Positions 5,795-7,668 of a DNA stretch of 7,668 nucleotides are shown in pieces (the stretch's first letter is position 1; each line of letters begins with the position of its first letter). The DNA is from Solirubrobacteraceae bacterium (lineage in GTDB: Bacteria; Actinomycetota; Thermoleophilia; Solirubrobacterales; Solirubrobacteraceae), in NCBI GenBank assembly GCA_025928415.1, contig JAICJK010000101.1:1-7668 (forward strand), read 5' to 3'. Below the pieces are notes generated by a model that saw only the letters and a program-made list of their open reading frames with translations, was not told the origin of the DNA and did no database searches. The translations under genes and the position numbers were made by a program.

Positions 5795-6889
5795 GTGGGG
5801 CTGCGCGCGCTGCTCGGCGGCCGGCGCCGCGCCCGGGCCGACCGGGAGGCGGCGGCGCGGCTCGCCGCGCTGGAGGCGGCGCAGGACGACCCGCTGTTCG
5901 ACCCCGGCGTCGTCGCCGGCCGCGCCGCGGCGCTGTTCGTCGCGATCCAGCGCGCGTGGAGCGCCGACGACGTCGCGGCGCTGCGGCGGATGGTCGGCCC
6001 CGAGCTCATGGTCGAGTGGGAGGCGCGGCTGGCCGACTTCCGGCGCAAGGGCTGGCGCAACCGCGTCGACGTCGTCGACGGCCCGGACGTGCGCTACGTG
6101 GGCGTGACCAACCGCGCGCAGGACGCCGAGGACCGCGCGGTCGTGCGGGTGACGGCGGCGCTGCGCGACGTCGTGGTCGACCGCCGCGGGAACGTCATCC
6201 CCAGCGACGAGGGCGAGGTCGCCCGCATCGGCGAGTTCTGGTCGCTGGGCAAGCGCGGCGGGGACTGGGTGCTCGTCTCCGTCGAGCAGGACCGGGAGGG
6301 CGCGCACCACCTCTCCGACCCGCTGGTCGCCGCCCCCGAGGGCGACGACGCCCGCCTGCGGGCCGACGCCGTCATGGAGCTGGCCGCGGCGGACGGCGTG
6401 CCGGCCGGCCAGGCCGGGGAGCTGCTGTCGCCGGGCTTCTCGGGCACCGCGCGCGCGGCTGCGCTGGACCTGTCGCTGGTGGACGGGCGCTTCGCGCCGG
6501 ACGTGCTGGGCACGGCGGTCGGCGAGGTCGTCGACGCCTGGGCGCAGGCCGTCGACGGGCCGGACGAGCCGCTCGCGGCGCGGACGACCCCGCAGGCGCT
6601 CCAGGCGCTGCTCTACCCCACCGCGAGCTATCGCGCCCGGCTGGTCATCCGCGGCGCCGAGGGCCGGGCGCTGACCATCGTCGCGGTGGCGGCGGGCCCG
6701 CCGCCCGAGGTCCGCCTCGAGCTCGAGGTCGCGGGGGTGCAGTACGTCGAGGACCGCGACACCACCGAGGTGCTGGCCGGCAGCCGGCGGCGCCGGGCCA
6801 CGACGCGGCAGCGCTGGACGCTGCGCCTCTTCGACGACCCGCGCCGCCCCTGGGTGGTCGTCGGCGCCGCCGGGGTCGTGCCCGGCTGA
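5795..6889 (+). CDS. Tim44-like domain protein, C-terminal part of a split gene
   Basis: 364 residues with no signal or membrane segment of its own. Residues 17-31 form an amphipathic helix, and about 36-166 match the Tim44-like fold (NTF2-like superfamily), with FVAIQRAWSADDVAALRRMV, the GWRNRV stretch and EFWSLGKRGGDWVLVSVEQ as typical elements. Residues 190-364 form a second, less recognisable domain that looks beta-rich (YRARLVIRG..., RQRWTLRLFDD). The function in bacteria is unknown; mitochondrial Tim44 tethers the import motor, but that role should not be transferred. GTG 5795 is the first start codon after the TGA and has no good ribosome site. The codons from 5780 (TGG GCG GTC GCT GAA) are already in frame with the upstream 84-residue part, so readthrough, coupled reinitiation or a nonsense mutation are all possible. 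Confidence 0.85.
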   Translation: MGLRALLGGRRRARADREAAARLAALEAAQDDPLFDPGVVAGRAAALFVAIQRAWSADDVAALRRMVGPELMVEWEARLADFRRKGWRNRVDVVDGPDVRYVGVTNRAQDAEDRAVVRVTAALRDVVVDRRGNVIPSDEGEVARIGEFWSLGKRGGDWVLVSVEQDREGAHHLSDPLVAAPEGDDARLRADAVMELAAADGVPAGQAGELLSPGFSGTARAAALDLSLVDGRFAPDVLGTAVGEVVDAWAQAVDGPDEPLAARTTPQALQALLYPTASYRARLVIRGAEGRALTIVAVAAGPPPEVRLELEVAGVQYVEDRDTTEVLAGSRRRRATTRQRWTLRLFDDPRRPWVVVGAAGVVPG

Positions 6890-6900
6890 GCGCCGGGACG

Positions 6901-6933
6901 GGCGCTCCGGTGTCCGAGGGGCACCGGAGCGCC
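6901..6933. terminator. bidirectional terminator hairpin between convergent genes
   Basis: GGCGCTCCGGTG (6901-6912) is perfectly complementary to CACCGGAGCGCC (6922-6933), with a nine-base loop. It lies in the 52-bp gap between the Tim44-type stop (6887-6889) and the minus-strand stop (6942-6944), so it can serve both genes. There is no T-tract, which is usual at this GC content. Confidence 0.75.
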
Positions 6934-6941
6934 GCGCCGGG

Positions 6942-7343
6942 CTAGTCGTTCAGGCGCCGGCCCGCGGCGTCGAGGACGCCGGCCCGGTCCTTGTGGTCGC
7001 GCTCGTAGGTCCGCACCGTGCGAGCCGTGTCGGCGTCGCTGTCGGCCAGCGCGCTCGCGATGGCGTCGACGCTCTGCTCGTCGTACCCCGACCAGGGCTC
7101 GTCGCCCGTCAGCTTGGCGATCCTGTCCGTGATCGTCGCGCGGTTCTCGCGCTTGGCCTCGTAGGCGCCGATCATCCGCAGCTCGCGCTGGCTGAAGCCC
7201 TTGAGCTTGGCGGCGATGTCCTGCGCCGACTGCTTGTCGTAGTCGGCGATCGGAAGGTCCTGCTCGGTGGCCACGGCGCCGGTAACGGCGCCTTCGGCGG
7301 CGGCGACGCCGGGGATCTTGCGGGCCTTGTCGGCAATGCTCAT
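6942..7343 (-). CDS. small protein with two YER/NR helical modules
   Basis: 133 residues, soluble, acidic and helical, of unknown function. After a short N-terminal region (1-29) it has two copies of a module of about 48 residues: 31-78 (PIADYDKQSA, then YEAKRENRATI) and 83-131 (PWSGYDEQSV, then YERDHKDRAGVL). The pattern is Y-D/G-x-x-(S/T)-hydrophobic-I-x-x-x-L, a helix, then YExxxxxR-x-(T/S/G)-V/I-L. The same module ends the protein at 2-682 and repeats in the neighbour at 7444-7668. ATG 7343 is secure because a strong AAGGAG lies six bases upstream. The gene is about 50% identical in its C-terminal half to the upstream neighbour, so the pair arose by tandem duplication. The module may mediate protein association, as in phasin-like proteins; this is inference. 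Confidence 0.85.
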   Translation of the reverse strand: MSIADKARKIPGVAAAEGAVTGAVATEQDLPIADYDKQSAQDIAAKLKGFSQRELRMIGAYEAKRENRATITDRIAKLTGDEPWSGYDEQSVDAIASALADSDADTARTVRTYERDHKDRAGVLDAAGRRLND

Positions 7344-7349
7344 GTGCTG

Positions 7350-7355
7350 CTCCTT
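7350..7355 (-). promoter_or_regulatory. Shine-Dalgarno site AAGGAG
   Basis: Read on the minus strand, AAGGAG is followed by six bases and ATG 7343. It is the only strong ribosome-binding site in the window and fixes the start of the downstream small protein. Most other genes here seem to lack one. Confidence 0.8.
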
Positions 7356-7443
7356 GGTGTCAGATGAAGAGGGCGAAGGCCAGCGACGCGCTGGGCCTCC
7401 GATGCTGCTGGGCGGGGTCCGGGGATCTCGCGCGGTGCGGCGT

Positions 7444-7668
7444 TCAGGCGTTGGTGTGCTCGCGCTCGGCGGCCTTCAGGACGCCCGCGCGGTTCTTGTG
7501 GGCGCGCTCGTAGGAGCGGACCTCGCGTGCGCGCTCGTCGTCGCCCTCTGAGAGCACGGCGGTGACCTCGGCGGCGGTCAGCTCGTCATAGCCGGCCCAC
7601 GGCTCGTCGCCGCGCAGCGACGTGATGCGGCTGAGGATCGTCGTGCGGCTCTGGTGCTTGCGCTCGTA
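7444..7668 (-). CDS. paralogous YER/NR module protein, N-terminus beyond window
   Basis: The last 74 codons run from the window edge to TGA at 7446-7444. The fragment starts inside a first module (YERKHQSRTTILSRI) and contains a complete second one (EPWAGYDELTAAEV, then YERAHKNRAGVLKAAERE). About 37 of 72 aligned residues equal those of the protein at 6942-7343, including GDEPW-x-GYDE and YERxHKxRAGVL. The two genes are co-oriented with a 97-bp gap, so they may share a transcript, although the downstream gene has its own strong ribosome site. The start and full length cannot be seen. No known function; the homology to the end of the phasin-like protein at 2-682 is clear in pattern (Y..LTAAxxxxxL, R..VR.xER, NR..VL). 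Confidence 0.8.
   Translation of the reverse strand, partial: YERKHQSRTTILSRITSLRGDEPWAGYDELTAAEVTAVLSEGDDERAREVRSYERAHKNRAGVLKAAEREHTNA

Noticed and set aside
5459..6310. Minus-strand frame with a poly-Asp stretch opposite the Tim44 genes
   Set aside because: The Asp run (HDDQHDDDDDD-like) is just the antisense of the TM segment codons ATC/GTC. No motif, and the plus-strand frame has a clear signal peptide/TM/Tim44 layout.
7380..7394. Small hairpin CCAGCG-ACG-CGCTGG in the spacer between the tandem small genes
   Set aside because: A six-base stem is too short to call a terminator or riboswitch at this GC content. Mentioned only as context.
1..7668. CRISPR array, tRNA/rRNA genes, insertion sequences, toxin-antitoxin or defence operon
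   Set aside because: I looked for short regular repeats with spacers, cloverleaf-like segments, transposase motifs and linked small gene pairs. The only repeats are the in-gene duplication, the rlmD tail copies and the small-domain paralogs.

Overview
The window is a very GC-rich (mostly well over 70%) piece of a bacterial chromosome. The reading frames have almost exclusively G/C third positions. Several genes seem to lack Shine-Dalgarno sites and carry TANNNT-like boxes just before the start codon. The gene set (phasin-like helical protein with a C-terminal Y-x-x-L/YER/NR module, split Tim44-type membrane protein, DUF1360 protein, SpoIIE-type phosphatase) fits a high-GC actinobacterium. My best guess is class Thermoleophilia (Solirubrobacter/Conexibacter-like); this is inference, as there is no rRNA or marker gene to prove it.

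Layout: (1) 2-682 (+), the C-terminal 226 codons of a phasin-like helical protein built from a 123-residue tandem repeat. (2) 679-1653 (-), a PLP-dependent threonine/serine dehydratase, convergent with the first gene and overlapping it by 4 bp, with an awkward 5' end. (3) 1701-3050 (+), a TrmA/RlmD-family RNA uracil-C5 methyltransferase, divergent from the dehydratase. (4) 3081-4343 (+), a GAF-like plus SpoIIE/PP2C phosphatase of lower GC. (5) 4360-4389, a second copy of the last nine codons of the methyltransferase gene, followed by a GC hairpin. (6) 4421-4921 (+), the C-terminal third of a cytochrome P450, a decayed gene. (7) 4918-5415 (-), a DUF1360 membrane protein. (8) 5525-5779 and 5795-6889 (+), a signal-peptide/Gly-rich/TM segment and a Tim44-like domain, in one frame and separated by a single TGA. 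(9) 6901-6933, a bidirectional terminator hairpin. (10) 6942-7343 and 7444-7668 (-), two tandem paralogous small proteins that carry the same YER/NR module found at the end of gene 1.

The genes do not form one pathway. The region is ordinary chromosome with housekeeping genes (dehydratase, rRNA/tRNA methyltransferase), envelope genes (DUF1360, Tim44-like) and a lineage-specific small-domain family. The most interesting structure is 3021-4921. The phosphatase gene, of different composition, is bracketed by two copies of the methyltransferase tail. The copy still attached to the methyltransferase has atypical codons, while the displaced copy has host-like codons and a terminator-like hairpin. 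This looks like an insertion at the 3' end of the methyltransferase gene that restored the gene, next to a truncated P450. The second notable point is the Tim44 gene split by one in-frame TGA. I see no CRISPR array, insertion sequence, tRNA or rRNA, and no convincing new defence or biosynthetic system.
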